From NCBI RefSeq assembly GCF_014640435.1, contig NZ_BMGY01000015.1:1-64000 (forward strand): a DNA stretch of 64,000 bases, given 5' to 3'. Within the stretch, counting starts at the first letter, position 1; every line of letters begins with the position of its first letter. The notes beneath the pieces were generated by a model. It was not told the origin of the DNA. It saw nothing but the letters and a program-made list of their open reading frames with translations, and ran no database searches. Positions 1 to 9,380 of the stretch are shown piece after piece. This stretch comes from Hymenobacter frigidus. GTDB lineage: Bacteria > Bacteroidota > Bacteroidia > Cytophagales > Hymenobacteraceae. Both the position numbers and the translations under genes were made by a program.

Positions 1-71
1 TCCGACTTTTTTGGGAGTCTTTTTGCTGCCCACTCTGCCCGCCGCCAAAAACCCTAAACAGGCTCAAAGTA

Positions 72-3000
72 TTGAAGAACATCAGCCGCGGTAATCTGGA
101 CGAAAGCTTCCAGATTCCGGTATCGGGTGACTTCAAGCTGATGGCCGAAACCATCAACAAAACGATTGATAACCTTAATATTTTCGCCAGCGAAGTAACC
201 CGCGTGGCCCAGGAAGTGGGCACCGAAGGCAAACTCGGCGGCCAGGCCAGCGTGCCGAACGTGGGCGGTATCTGGAAAGACCTCACCGACAACGTAAATA
301 ACATGGCCTCGAACCTGACTTCTCAGGTGCGGGATATTGCCAACGTGGCAACCGCGGTAGCCAAGGGCGACTTGAGCCAGAAAATCACCGTTGATGTAAA
401 AGGGGAATTCCTGCAACTCAAGCAGAACCTCAACCAGATGGTGGACTCGCTGAACCTGTTTGCCGGCGAGGTAACCCGCGTGGCCCAGGAAGTAGGCACC
501 GAGGGCAAGCTCGGCGGCCAGGCCAGTGTGCCGAACGTGGCCGGCGTATGGAAGGACCTGACGGACAACGTAAACTACATGGCCTCGAACCTGACTTCGC
601 AGGTGCGGGACATTGCCAACGTAACCACCGCGGTGGCCAAAGGCGACTTGAGCCAGAAAATTACCGTTGATGTAAAAGGAGAACTGCTCCAACTCAAGCA
701 GAACATCAACCAGATGGTGGACTCGCTAAATCTGTTTGCCGGCGAGGTAACCCGCGTGGCCCAGGAAGTGGGCACCGAAGGCAAGCTCGGCGGCCAGGCG
801 GTGGTACCCAACGTGGCCGGCGTGTGGAAGGACCTGACGGACAACGTAAACTACATGGCCTCGAACCTGACTTCGCAGGTGCGGGACATTGCCAACGTAA
901 CCACCGCGGTAGCCAAGGGCGACTTGAGCCAGAAAATCACCGTTGATGTAAAAGGCGAGATTCTGCAGTTGAAGCAGAACATCAACCAGATGGTGGACTC
1001 GCTGAATCTGTTTGCCGGCGAGGTAACCCGCGTGGCCCAGGAAGTGGGCACCGAAGGCAAACTTGGTGGCCAGGCCAGCGTACCCAACGTGGCCGGCGTA
1101 TGGAAAGCCCTGACGGACAACGTAAACGACATGGCTGCGGCACTTACCTCGCAGGTACGGGACATTGCCAATGTGGCCACGGCCGTAGCCCGTGGCGACT
1201 TGAGCCAGAAGATGACGGTGAATGTGAAGGGCGAAATCCTGGAGCTGAAGAACATCCTCAACCAGATGGTGGATTCGCTGAACATCTTCGGTGACGAGGT
1301 GACCCGCGTGGCCCGCGAGGTAGGTACCGAAGGCAAGCTCGGCGGCCAGGCCGTAGTGCCCCGCGTAGGCGGCACCTGGAAGGAGCTGACCGACAATGTG
1401 AACACAATGGCCAGCAACCTGACGTCTCAGGTACGGGACATTGCCAACGTGGCTACCGCGGTATCTAAAGGTGACTTGAGCCAGAAGATTACGGTAGATG
1501 TAAAAGGCGAGCTGCTGGATTTGAAGGATAACCTCAACCAGATGGTGGACTCGCTGAACATCTTTGCCGGCGAAGTAACCCGTGTGGCCCGCGAAGTGGG
1601 CACCGAAGGCATCCTGGGCGGCCAGGCCAATGTGCCGAAAGTAAGCGGCACCTGGAAGGACCTCACGGACAACGTGAACACGATGGCCAGCAACCTGACT
1701 TCGCAGATGCGGGACATTGCCAACGTGGCCACGGCCGTGGCTAAGGGCGACCTCTCGCAGAAAATCACCGTCAATGTGCGCGGCGAGCTGCTGCAGCTGA
1801 AGGAGAACCTCAACGAAATGGTGGACTCGCTGAACACCTTCGGCGATGAAGTGACCCGCGTGGCCCGCGAAGTAGGTACCGAAGGCAAGCTTGGCGGCCA
1901 GGCTAAGGTGCCCAACGTGCGCGGCACCTGGAAGGACCTCACGGACAACGTGAACACGATGGCCAGCAACCTGACTTCTCAGGTGCGGGATATTGCCAAC
2001 GTGGCTACCGCGGTATCGCGCGGTGACCTCAGCCAGAAGGTGTCGGTAAACGTGAACGGTGAGCTACTCGACCTGAAGGACAACCTGAACCGAATGGTGG
2101 ACTCGCTGAACATCTTCGCCGGCGAAGTAACCCGCGTGGCCCAGGAAGTGGGCACCGAGGGCAAACTAGGCGGCCAGGCCAGCGTACCCAACGTGGCCGG
2201 CGTGTGGAAGGAGCTGACCGACAACGTAAACTACATGGCCTCAAACCTCACCACGCAGGTACGGGGCTTGGTGAAGGTGGTAACGGCGGTATCAAAGGGT
2301 GACTTGACCCAGAAACTGACGCTGCAAGCCAAAGGCGAAGTAGCCGAGCTGGCCGATACCATCAACCGCATGGTGGACGACCTGAACCGCCTCGCCGTCG
2401 AAGTTAGCCGCGTGGCCAAAGTGGCCGGGGTGGAAGGCAAGCTGACTGAGCGCGCTACGGTAGGCGGCGTATCGGGTTCCTGGAAAGAACTGGTGGACAC
2501 GCTCAATGCCCTGCTCGAATCCATCGCCTCGCCGGTACTGGAAGTGAGCCGCGTGGTGCGCGCCATCTCGGAAGGCGACCTGACCCAGCGCGTGGAAGTG
2601 CCTACCACGGGCGACATCCTGGCCATGTCGAGCGCCCTGAACCTCGCCGTAGAGAACCTGAACGAGCTGCTTGGCGAAATCAACGATTCGTCGCAGATTG
2701 TGGGAACTTCTTCGGAAGAAATGGCCGGCAAAGGTCAGGAAATGAGCCGTGTAACCGTCGATGTGGCCCTGGCCATGCAGCAAATGGCCGAAGGTGCTCA
2801 GAACCAGGCTCTGAAAACGGACCAGGCCTTTAAGCTGATTGAAGAAATTATGCAGGCCACGCAGGAAACGGCCAATAAGGCCGACGTGGTGAACAAATCA
2901 GCAATCCTGGGTGAGCAAACCTCGCAGCTGGGTTTGAAAACGGTGGCCGAAGTGGTGAAAAACATGGAAGAAATATCCAGCGCCGCTTCGCTGACCTCCC

Positions 3001-3977
3001 GCACCATCGAAGTATTGAGCACGCGGTCGGGCGAAATCAGCAAGTCGTTGGGCGTGATTACCGACATCGCCTCGCAAACCAACCTGCTGGCTCTGAACGC
3101 CGCCATCGAAGCTGCCCGTGCCGGGGAAGCCGGTCGTGGCTTCGCCGTAGTAGCTGAGGAAATTCGCAAGCTGGCTGAAGGCTCCCGCAAGTCGGCCAAC
3201 GAAATTGCTACGCTGGTAGAGGACGTTCGGAAGGATACTACCTCGGCCGCAACCGCTATTTCGACCATGGAAAACCGGGTATTGAAAGGCAAGAACGCCA
3301 CGTTCGAAGCCAGCTCGGCCTTCAAGAATATTGCGACCAGCAGCGGCGAAACGCTCCGGACTTCACGCGACATTCTCACCGCTACCGAGGTACAGAAAGC
3401 CTCGATTAGCGACGTGGTGAAGTACGTGGAAGAAGTAGTAGCCATTGCCGAACAGACAGCTACCGGAACCCAGCAGGTGGCCGGCACGGCCAAGCAGCTC
3501 TCCACCGCCATGCAGGAGCTGACGACTAGCTCGCAGCGCCTGACCGACATTGCCGACGACCTCCAGGCCGGCCTCGAAACCTTCCAGCTCAGCTCCTACG
3601 AGCCGGAGCCCGAGCCCGAGCCAGTCCGTCGCAGTGCACGGCACCGCGATGATTACCGCTTAAGAGAGGTTTACGCACCTGCTCCGCCAAGCACCATATC
3701 GAACCGCCGCCCCCAAAGCCGCCCCGATGTAGTAGTTAGCCCGAACGATAACGGCCGCTCCAGCGGAATGATGCGGCGTCATGCCCGTTCCGAGCCCGCC
3801 GCCCCAGCACCTGCACCAGCTCCAACGCGCCGTGAGCGGCCTGTGCGTCCTGCTCGGGTCGAAGCTGTCGCCGCTCCTGTGGCGGCACCCAAGCCACCCG
3901 TGAGGGCCAGCCAAAGCGCCGAAAACGGAAAAGCCGGTAAAGCTGCTGCTCCAAAATCGAAAGCCAAGGCGAAATAA
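72..3977 (+). CDS. Soluble methyl-accepting chemotaxis receptor with poly-HAMP array
   Basis: Chemosensory receptor, 1301 residues from the TTG at 72. The frame is open to the left edge of the window, so the true start may lie further upstream and the gene may be 5'-partial. It begins with one HAMP-like segment, followed by nine 92-residue units starting at bases 192, 468, 744, 1020, 1296, 1572, 1848, 2124 and 2400. Each unit carries two HAMP-type motifs (EGKLGG and GDLSQK), about 19 HAMPs in all. The MCP signalling domain follows, with its conserved hairpin tip near residue 1015 ([19 protein letters not shown]). The last ~130 residues are a Pro/Ala tail rich in Arg and Lys. No membrane segment or periplasmic sensor is visible, so the protein is probably cytosolic and the stimulus is unknown. 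It heads a same-strand run cheW-cheY-cheA-cheC. Confidence 0.9.
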   Translation: MKNISRGNLDESFQIPVSGDFKLMAETINKTIDNLNIFASEVTRVAQEVGTEGKLGGQASVPNVGGIWKDLTDNVNNMASNLTSQVRDIANVATAVAKGDLSQKITVDVKGEFLQLKQNLNQMVDSLNLFAGEVTRVAQEVGTEGKLGGQASVPNVAGVWKDLTDNVNYMASNLTSQVRDIANVTTAVAKGDLSQKITVDVKGELLQLKQNINQMVDSLNLFAGEVTRVAQEVGTEGKLGGQAVVPNVAGVWKDLTDNVNYMASNLTSQVRDIANVTTAVAKGDLSQKITVDVKGEILQLKQNINQMVDSLNLFAGEVTRVAQEVGTEGKLGGQASVPNVAGVWKALTDNVNDMAAALTSQVRDIANVATAVARGDLSQKMTVNVKGEILELKNILNQMVDSLNIFGDEVTRVAREVGTEGKLGGQAVVPRVGGTWKELTDNVNTMASNLTSQVRDIANVATAVSKGDLSQKITVDVKGELLDLKDNLNQMVDSLNIFAGEVTRVAREVGTEGILGGQANVPKVSGTWKDLTDNVNTMASNLTSQMRDIANVATAVAKGDLSQKITVNVRGELLQLKENLNEMVDSLNTFGDEVTRVAREVGTEGKLGGQAKVPNVRGTWKDLTDNVNTMASNLTSQVRDIANVATAVSRGDLSQKVSVNVNGELLDLKDNLNRMVDSLNIFAGEVTRVAQEVGTEGKLGGQASVPNVAGVWKELTDNVNYMASNLTTQVRGLVKVVTAVSKGDLTQKLTLQAKGEVAELADTINRMVDDLNRLAVEVSRVAKVAGVEGKLTERATVGGVSGSWKELVDTLNALLESIASPVLEVSRVVRAISEGDLTQRVEVPTTGDILAMSSALNLAVENLNELLGEINDSSQIVGTSSEEMAGKGQEMSRVTVDVALAMQQMAEGAQNQALKTDQAFKLIEEIMQATQETANKADVVNKSAILGEQTSQLGLKTVAEVVKNMEEISSAASLTSRTIEVLSTRSGEISKSLGVITDIASQTNLLALNAAIEAARAGEAGRGFAVVAEEIRKLAEGSRKSANEIATLVEDVRKDTTSAATAISTMENRVLKGKNATFEASSAFKNIATSSGETLRTSRDILTATEVQKASISDVVKYVEEVVAIAEQTATGTQQVAGTAKQLSTAMQELTTSSQRLTDIADDLQAGLETFQLSSYEPEPEPEPVRRSARHRDDYRLREVYAPAPPSTISNRRPQSRPDVVVSPNDNGRSSGMMRRHARSEPAAPAPAPAPTRRERPVRPARVEAVAAPVAAPKPPVRASQSAENGKAGKAAAPKSKAKAK
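192..2675 (+). repeat. Nine in-register 276-bp tandem repeats inside the receptor gene
   Basis: The motif encoding EVTRVA (EVSRVA in the last copy) recurs at exactly 276-bp intervals from base 192 to base 2400, with no indel in any interval. The first four units are nearly identical at the DNA level; the last two are more diverged. Each unit encodes two stacked HAMP modules. The strict register means the coiled-coil phase is preserved, and the DNA identity makes copy-number change by recombination likely. Confidence 0.95.
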
Positions 3978-4075
3978 CGAGTAGTATTAAATAACCAGCT
4001 TCGGCAGGCAGCGGATTCTTCGAAGACTGACTACCGAAGCCGGTTACTAACTACCCACTACGGATTACTAGATAC

Positions 4076-4606
4076 ATGGCCGATATTGAATTGTCTGTTC
4101 CTGCTGCCAAACCAGAGCGCGTTAAACCCGCCGAGCTGGTGCAGCTTATCGTTTTTCGCCTCGGCGATGAGGACTATGGTATTCGCATAGAACAGGTGAA
4201 GGAGGTAACTGTGACGCCAGAAGTGGCGCGCATGCCTAAAACGCCCCCTTTCATCAAGGGCATTGCCAACCTGCGCGGCGACATCATTGCCATTATCGAC
4301 CTAGAGGAGCGGTTCCTGCTGCGCCCGGCTGGGCGCGCGGTGCCCGAGCGGAGCTACACCGTGGCCGTAGAAGCCGCCGACTACATCCTTGGTCTGATGG
4401 TGCGGGAAGTTCCCCGCCCATTCACGCTGCCCCAGAGCCAGATTGAAGCAGCGCCGGATTTCGTGCAGGATTCCAGCACCCGCGACAAATACCTCGAAGG
4501 CATTGCCAAACTGCCCGATGGGGGCATTATCATTGTGCTCGACATGCGCAAGCTCCTGACGCCAAGTGAGGTAATGCGCCTGCCAGGCAAAAGCGCATCT
4601 TCGTAG
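4076..4606 (+). CDS. cheW: CheW-like coupling protein
   Basis: Scaffold protein of 176 residues that links receptor tips to the CheA kinase in the cytoplasm. After a ~20-residue leader it shows a complete CheW fold: VQLIVFRLGDEDYGIRIEQV, then PFIKGIANLRGDIIAIIDL, then a C-terminal half ending in IIIVLDMRKLL. The IKGIANLRG segment is the usual kinase- and receptor-contacting signature. It lies 98 nt downstream of the receptor and 76 nt upstream of the response regulator, on the same strand, so it very likely belongs to the same operon. It is a single-domain CheW, not a CheV, since no receiver domain follows. Confidence 0.93.
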   Translation: MADIELSVPAAKPERVKPAELVQLIVFRLGDEDYGIRIEQVKEVTVTPEVARMPKTPPFIKGIANLRGDIIAIIDLEERFLLRPAGRAVPERSYTVAVEAADYILGLMVREVPRPFTLPQSQIEAAPDFVQDSSTRDKYLEGIAKLPDGGIIIVLDMRKLLTPSEVMRLPGKSASS

Positions 4607-4624
4607 GCGCTAACCCGTACAAGC

Positions 4625-4652
4625 AAGGCCAGCCCGTTCGGTCTGGCTGCTA
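4625..4652 (+). terminator. Weak hairpin between cheW and cheY
   Basis: A 5-bp stem (GCCAG/CTGGC) with a ten-base loop precedes a T-rich run. It is too weak to be a confident terminator; it could attenuate read-through into cheY or be chance. Confidence 0.25.
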
Positions 4653-4682
4653 TTCTCTTTTAATTTTATATTACCCAGTTCC

Positions 4683-5069
4683 ATGAATAAGCGCATCCTC
4701 ATCGTCGACGACTCATTTTACATGCGTACGATGCTCAAAAACATGCTCACCGATGCCGGCTACGAAGTAGTGGGCGAGGCAGCCAATGGCGCGCAGGCCC
4801 TGGAAATGGCTACGTCTACCAGTCCCGACCTCATTACCCTCGACGTAATCCTGCCCGATAACACGGGCTTGGATGTGCTCAAAAGCCTGCGGCAAATACA
4901 GCCATCGGCTAAAGTGGTGATGTGTAGTGCCGTAGGCCAGGAAGTAATTGTAACGGAAGCCATCGAAAATGGCGCGTTAGCTTACATCGTGAAGCCCTTC
5001 TCGGAAGAGAAAGTGTTGGAAATTGTTGGGGCCGCGTTGCAAAACGATGCCGCTGAACCAGCCGTCTAA
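4683..5069 (+). CDS. cheY: CheY-type single-domain response regulator
   Basis: Receiver domain of 128 residues with no output domain. The acidic pair is Asp9/Asp10, the predicted phosphorylation site is Asp54 (LITLDVILP), the switch Ser is Ser82, the aromatic switch residue is Tyr101, and the invariant Lys is Lys104 (VKPF). All residues needed for phosphotransfer from CheA are present. It lies between cheW and cheA. Because no flagellar genes are present and the likely relatives are non-flagellated, the output may be gliding, twitching or another cellular process rather than a flagellar motor; that is inference. Confidence 0.93.
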   Translation: MNKRILIVDDSFYMRTMLKNMLTDAGYEVVGEAANGAQALEMATSTSPDLITLDVILPDNTGLDVLKSLRQIQPSAKVVMCSAVGQEVIVTEAIENGALAYIVKPFSEEKVLEIVGAALQNDAAEPAV

Positions 5070-5174
5070 CGTGTTTCAATTACGTACCGTAGCAAGGCAA
5101 ACACCCATCGGGAACGACGGGAAGAACAACCATGCCGCGGTGCTTGGTACAGATGACACAACCAAATCCGGCCA

Positions 5175-6815
5175 ATGAAAACGCGCGACCAGGAATACCG
5201 GGAGCTGTTTATGGCCGAGGCGCTGGAGTATTATGACTCCATGAGCCGCCACCTGAGCGAGTTGGAACGCAACCCCAACGCCGGGCCGGCACTCAATGAG
5301 CTATTTCGGCTCATGCACAACCTGAAGGCCAACGCCCGGGCTATGGGTTTTACCGACTTGGGCGAGGTAGCGCACCACCTCGAAACCCTTTTTGGACTGA
5401 TTCGGGACCAGGAACGCACCTTCAGCGGCCCGCTCATTCGGGTGGTATTCGCGGGCGTTGATGCCTTGGGCAATATGATTCGTGCGGTAGGGGCCAATCA
5501 GCCCTTGCCCGATGCCAGTGCGCTGCTCGACAACCTCGACCGCTTGGTGCGCGGCGAAGCCCCGGTATTGGATGAGGTGGACGAAGGCGACACCGAGGAG
5601 GAGTCGAACCGGAAAATGGAGCTTTCTGACTTGGTGTACATCCAGGTCAAGAAGCTGGATAATCTGTTGAATCTGGTCGGTGAGCTGGTTATTGACCGCG
5701 ACCGGATAATGACCCTGGCCCAGGAAATTGGCAATCCTGCTCTGTTGGCTACCGCTCAGCACTTGTTCCGCATTTCCGACGACTTGCAGTACAGCGTGAT
5801 GGATGCCCGCTTGGTGGGCGTGGGCGTATTGCTCAACAAATTTCCGCGCGTGGTGCGCGATGTTGCCACCGCCGAAAACAAAGAAGTTGAATTAACCCTA
5901 AGCGGCCAGGATGTTCAAATAGACCGCAATATCCTTCAAATCATCACCGATGCCTTGTTGCATCTGGTGCGAAATGCAGTCAGCCACGGGCTGGAAACTA
6001 CTGAACAGCGGCAGGCCGCTGGCAAGTCGGCGATTGGCCACCTCACGTTGTCGGCCCTCACTGAGCGCGACGATGTGCTCATTCAGGTGCAGGACGATGG
6101 TCGCGGCATCAATACCGAAGCGGTGCGCCGCAAAGCCGTGGAGCGCGGCCTGATTACGGCCGCCGCCGCCGGCTCACTCAACGAGCAGGACGTGTGGGCC
6201 CTCTTATTCGAGCCGGGTTTCTCGATGGCCGATAAGGTGACCGATATTTCCGGCCGTGGCGTGGGCCTCGACGTGGTAAAGCTGGCCCTCGATTCGTTGG
6301 GAGGCCAGTTGCGCGTAGAATCTGAGCTCGGCATCGGCACTACGTTTACGTTAGTGCTGCCCACATCCATCGCCGTGAAGGGGGCCCTGCTCATCGAGGT
6401 GGATGAGCGGCCTTACGCGCTGCCGTTGATGCACACCGACACCGTTTTATCCCTGGAGCCCAGTCAGATTTCGGTGGTGGGTGGGGTATTGGTAACACAT
6501 GTGCAAGGCTTGGCGGTGCCGCTGGTGCCGTTGCGGCTACTGCTCCACGATGAGGGCGACGACGTGTTGCCGCTGGCCAGCAAAAGTGAATTGGACGGTC
6601 CGCAGCAAGTGCTGGTCGTCAACTATAATAATCGGCGCTTGGGCTTGGTGGTTGACCGGTTTATCCGGCAGCAAAATATCGTCATCAAGCCTCTGAGCAA
6701 ACCTTTAGACACCATTGACCTTTTTGGAGGAGTTACGCTTTTGGGCAGCGGGCAGGTTTGCCTGGTGCTCGATGTGCCCGCTCTTACCCGCCTGTTTCTT
6801 GCCAAACGACCTTAA
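5175..6815 (+). CDS. cheA: CheA-type histidine kinase, short form without a CheY-binding P2 domain
   Basis: Chemotaxis kinase of 546 residues, short for CheA (usually ~650). P1/HPt is at about residues 1-115, with the phospho-accepting His48 in MHNLKANARAMG. The residue after the conserved Lys is Ala rather than the usual Gly. A charged linker (~115-145) takes the place of a P2 domain. Dimerisation helices follow (~145-210), then the ATPase: N box HLVRNAVSHG, G1 box QDDGRGI, and the SGRGVGLDVV box. A CheW-like regulatory domain (~395-540) closes the protein. The N box has Ser where many CheA proteins have Asp before His-Gly. It follows cheY by 105 nt and precedes the CheC-like gene by 54 nt, so it is probably co-transcribed with both. 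Confidence 0.93.
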   Translation: MKTRDQEYRELFMAEALEYYDSMSRHLSELERNPNAGPALNELFRLMHNLKANARAMGFTDLGEVAHHLETLFGLIRDQERTFSGPLIRVVFAGVDALGNMIRAVGANQPLPDASALLDNLDRLVRGEAPVLDEVDEGDTEEESNRKMELSDLVYIQVKKLDNLLNLVGELVIDRDRIMTLAQEIGNPALLATAQHLFRISDDLQYSVMDARLVGVGVLLNKFPRVVRDVATAENKEVELTLSGQDVQIDRNILQIITDALLHLVRNAVSHGLETTEQRQAAGKSAIGHLTLSALTERDDVLIQVQDDGRGINTEAVRRKAVERGLITAAAAGSLNEQDVWALLFEPGFSMADKVTDISGRGVGLDVVKLALDSLGGQLRVESELGIGTTFTLVLPTSIAVKGALLIEVDERPYALPLMHTDTVLSLEPSQISVVGGVLVTHVQGLAVPLVPLRLLLHDEGDDVLPLASKSELDGPQQVLVVNYNNRRLGLVVDRFIRQQNIVIKPLSKPLDTIDLFGGVTLLGSGQVCLVLDVPALTRLFLAKRP

Positions 6816-6869
6816 TTTTCATTTCTTTCACCCCAGTCCTCGCAGCTGCACTTCCCCTAGTTTGACGTT

Positions 6870-7502
6870 ATGGATTTATCGATGACCGACTTAGAGCGTG
6901 ATATAATTCGCGAGATTTTGAACATTGGTCTGGCTCGCGCCGCCGATTCGTTCGCCATTATTGCCAAGGACCGTGTCCTGCTCGAAGTGCCGAATATTGA
7001 CTTGCTTATGAGCGAGGATATTCTGCAGCGAGTGCGTGAATATCAGTCCAGGCATGTGGCTATTCAGTCCGACATCCGGGGTGATTTCAATGGGACTACG
7101 CTGATGTTCTTTTCGGGCCAGCACGTGCAGCGACTTTCCCGGGTGTGCCTGCGCATGCAAACCGACGAAGCGTTGGACGTGAACGAGTTGCAGGAATCCC
7201 TATTGCTGGAAATTAGCAATATCATTACGGGCGCGCTCGTCACGCAATTGGCCAATATCCTCAAGGCAAACATTTACGGGGCTCCGCCCACGGCTCCCCG
7301 GGGCGACATTGCGGATACCCTGCAAAGCCTGATTCCGGAACAGCAGCTCCAGCCGCTTATTTTCACGGTTATCACGCAATTCTCCGATAAGGATAATATG
7401 GTAGAGTTGCCACTGATGCTCTTTTTTGACCGGGCGACGTTTATAAAAATCCTGGATATTATTCGTAGCTACGACTTCCTGGGTAGCCAGATGTCGGCGT
7501 AA
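6870..7502 (+). CDS. CheC/CheX-like phosphatase of CheY-P
   Basis: Protein of 210 residues with two CheC-type helices. The first is REILNIGLARAADSFA (about residues 14-29) and the second LLEISNIITGALVTQLA (about 110-126). Each keeps the Glu and Asn, three residues apart, that remove phosphate from CheY in CheC, CheX and FliY. The later Asn of the family signature is replaced in both helices. The position at the end of the operon fits signal termination by dephosphorylation of the Asp54 regulator. There is no CheZ. An adaptor role without catalysis cannot be excluded. Confidence 0.8.
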   Translation: MDLSMTDLERDIIREILNIGLARAADSFAIIAKDRVLLEVPNIDLLMSEDILQRVREYQSRHVAIQSDIRGDFNGTTLMFFSGQHVQRLSRVCLRMQTDEALDVNELQESLLLEISNIITGALVTQLANILKANIYGAPPTAPRGDIADTLQSLIPEQQLQPLIFTVITQFSDKDNMVELPLMLFFDRATFIKILDIIRSYDFLGSQMSA

Positions 7503-7553
7503 GCAAGCAAAACGTTTGTCCGTTTTGGGTCCCCATTACTGTTAAATCAGCGC

Positions 7554-7639
7554 GTCATGCTACGCCTGCTTGAGGTGCGTTTGCCAAGGCGTTGCAGAAT
7601 GCTTTGGACCAATGCGTTTCCGTAGGGGCAGCATGACGT
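7554..7639. repeat. Degenerate palindrome of the GTCATGCT family
   Basis: Arms CGTCATGCT (7554-7562) and AGCATGACG (7631-7639) bracket about 68 bases between the cheC-like gene and the ureohydrolase. The outer 9 bp match the ends of the better palindromes elsewhere in the window; the interior has diverged. Confidence 0.5.
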
Positions 7640-7718
7640 CGCTTTTCCATGCCAGGCCAAACTCATACCCTGTCGCTGGCTTGGCTGCCTTGTTTCCCTC
7701 ATTTACCATTCAATAGTT

Positions 7719-8813
7719 ATGTCAAAAGCTGCTGCCGCACGTGCCGAAAAAATAGCTTCCTTCGACCCCAACGCACCCGGCGATGCCGATGGCGGCCTCT
7801 TCGGGCTGCCCTTTACACCAGAAGAGGCGCAGGTGGTGGTGGTGCCCGTGCCCTGGGAAGTGACCGTGAGCTACCGGGCCGGCACTGCCAACGGCCCCGC
7901 GGCCATTCGCGATGCTTCCCTGCAAGTCGACCTCTACGATTCCGACATGCCCAATGCCTGGCAGATGGGCCTGGCCATGGAGGAAGAAGACGAAACCATC
8001 GCCGCCGCCAGCCGCGCCTTGCGCCCCCTGGCCGCTGATTATATCACTTGGCTCGAGGCTGGCAAACCCGAAGCTGACCGCCAGAAATTCGAGGGTGTGC
8101 CCGCCCAAGCCACGGCTGAAGGCGAAAAAATGCTGCAATGGCTGAAAGCCAAAACCGGAGCTTTGCTCGATGCCGGCAAGGGGGTGGTGGTGCTGGGCGG
8201 CGACCACAGCACCCCGTTGGGTTACCTGCACGCGCTGGCCGAACGCCACGAGGAGTTTGCCATTCTGCAGTTTGATGCGCACTGCGACCTTCGCCCCGCT
8301 TACGAAGGCTTCCGGTTTTCGCACGCCAGCATCATGCACAATGCTTTGGAACTGCCCCAGGTGAAGAAACTGGTGCAGGTGGGTATTCGCGACATGTGCC
8401 AGCAGGAGGCCGAACTAATCGAGCACTCCAACGGACGGGTGGCGCTGTTCAGCCAGCGATTTTTGAGCGACGAAAAATTTGCAAAGAAGTCCTGGAAGAA
8501 GGTGTGCGGCAAAATCATTGCCCAACTGCCGCGTAAGGTTTACATCAGCTTCGATATTGACGGGCTCGACCCCAAACTTTGCCCCGGTACCGGCACGCCC
8601 GTACCCGGCGGCCTGGAGTATGAAGAAGCCACGTATCTGATACGCGCCATTGTGCGCGAGGGCATTCAGATAATTGGCTGTGACCTCAACGAGGTGGCCC
8701 CCGGCGACACCGACTGGAACGGTATTGTGGGTGCTCGCCTGCTCTACCAACTTTGCAACTGGATGGCCGTATCTCAAGGCCGGCTCGCGGCCAAAGGCAT
8801 GCACGCCGAGTAA
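7719..8813 (+). CDS. Agmatinase/arginase-family ureohydrolase
   Basis: Binuclear-manganese ureohydrolase of 364 residues. The metal-binding signatures are all present: GGDHS near residue 160, DAHCD near 186-190, and SFDIDGLDP near 276-284, followed by PGTGTPVPGGL. The family removes urea or a related group from arginine, agmatine, formiminoglutamate or guanidino compounds. Sequence alone does not fix the substrate; long Bacteroidota members of this type are usually annotated as agmatinase family. It has its own leader of about 215 nt after the chemosensory operon, and the holin-like gene follows 27 nt downstream, so those two may be co-transcribed. Confidence 0.88.
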   Translation: MSKAAAARAEKIASFDPNAPGDADGGLFGLPFTPEEAQVVVVPVPWEVTVSYRAGTANGPAAIRDASLQVDLYDSDMPNAWQMGLAMEEEDETIAAASRALRPLAADYITWLEAGKPEADRQKFEGVPAQATAEGEKMLQWLKAKTGALLDAGKGVVVLGGDHSTPLGYLHALAERHEEFAILQFDAHCDLRPAYEGFRFSHASIMHNALELPQVKKLVQVGIRDMCQQEAELIEHSNGRVALFSQRFLSDEKFAKKSWKKVCGKIIAQLPRKVYISFDIDGLDPKLCPGTGTPVPGGLEYEEATYLIRAIVREGIQIIGCDLNEVAPGDTDWNGIVGARLLYQLCNWMAVSQGRLAAKGMHAE

Positions 8814-8840
8814 TTCACTTTCACCTTTCCACTTGTTGAT

Positions 8841-9179
8841 ATGGTTGGTTTTATCCTCAAATTTGTTCTCACGGCGGTGTTGGTTTATGGCCTCAGCACG
8901 GTGTTGCCGGGCGTGACGCTGAGTGGCGTGGGCGGGGCCGCCATCCTGGTGCTCGTGCTAGGTATTCTCAATGCCGTGGTTAAGCCAATCCTTCAGATTC
9001 TGGGCTTTCCCATCACAATACTCACGCTGGGGTTATTCCTGCTGGTCATCAACGTAATTATCGTCAAGCTGGCCGATTTCCTGATGACCAGCTTTACGGT
9101 AAATGGCTTCATTAATGCGTTGATATTCAGCGTGGCGCTATCGGTTGTCAACGCGGTGGTTGATATGGTGATTGACTAA
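8841..9179 (+). CDS. Small four-helix membrane protein, phage holin family 4-like
   Basis: Protein of 112 residues made almost entirely of hydrophobic segments (about residues 4-25, 30-52, 56-78 and 88-110). It has the LGILNAVVKPILQILGFPITILTLGLF pattern of the mycobacterial 4-TMS phage holin superfamily, a name that covers many chromosomal inner-membrane proteins of unknown role. There are no phage genes nearby, so a lysis function is unlikely. It follows the ureohydrolase by 27 nt and is followed by a strong terminator. Confidence 0.85.
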   Translation: MVGFILKFVLTAVLVYGLSTVLPGVTLSGVGGAAILVLVLGILNAVVKPILQILGFPITILTLGLFLLVINVIIVKLADFLMTSFTVNGFINALIFSVALSVVNAVVDMVID

Positions 9180-9200
9180 ACACCCTGTTCCTTCACAACC

Positions 9201-9245
9201 AAAGCCCCACCGCTGTCCCTATTCGGGTACGGCGGTGGGGCTTTT
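9201..9245 (+). terminator. Rho-independent terminator after the holin-like gene
   Basis: The stem AAGCCCCACCGC / GCGGTGGGGCTT with a ~19-base loop is followed by TTTTC. It ends the plus-strand ureohydrolase-holin unit. Confidence 0.85.
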
Positions 9246-9327
9246 CGTTAACCGGTGCGTTGTTTCAGGTCAGTGTGCGGTAGCGCCAGCAACGGCGTTT
9301 GCGCTACGACTCGCTACCGACACATCG

Positions 9328-9361
9328 TAAAAATGCCCTGCGGGTGGGCCGGGCATTTTCT
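9328..9361 (-). terminator. Terminator for murA
   Basis: On the minus strand the stem GAAAATGCCC...GGGCATTTTT lies about 20 nt past the murA stop. The A/T-flanked stem works in either orientation. Confidence 0.75.
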
Positions 9362-9380
9362 GTAAAAGAGTTGCGGGAGG

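Noticed and set aside
192..2675. 276-bp tandem array as a CRISPR or satellite
   Set aside because: The units are coding, in frame and contiguous, with no spacers.
54..3967. Many long antisense and shifted open frames over the receptor gene
   Set aside because: They are mirrors of the 276-bp repeats and GC-rich codons; they repeat with the same period and have low-complexity translations unlike proteins.
8841..9179. Prophage signal from a holin-like protein
   Set aside because: The family name is historical; no phage genes, integrase or att sites are nearby.
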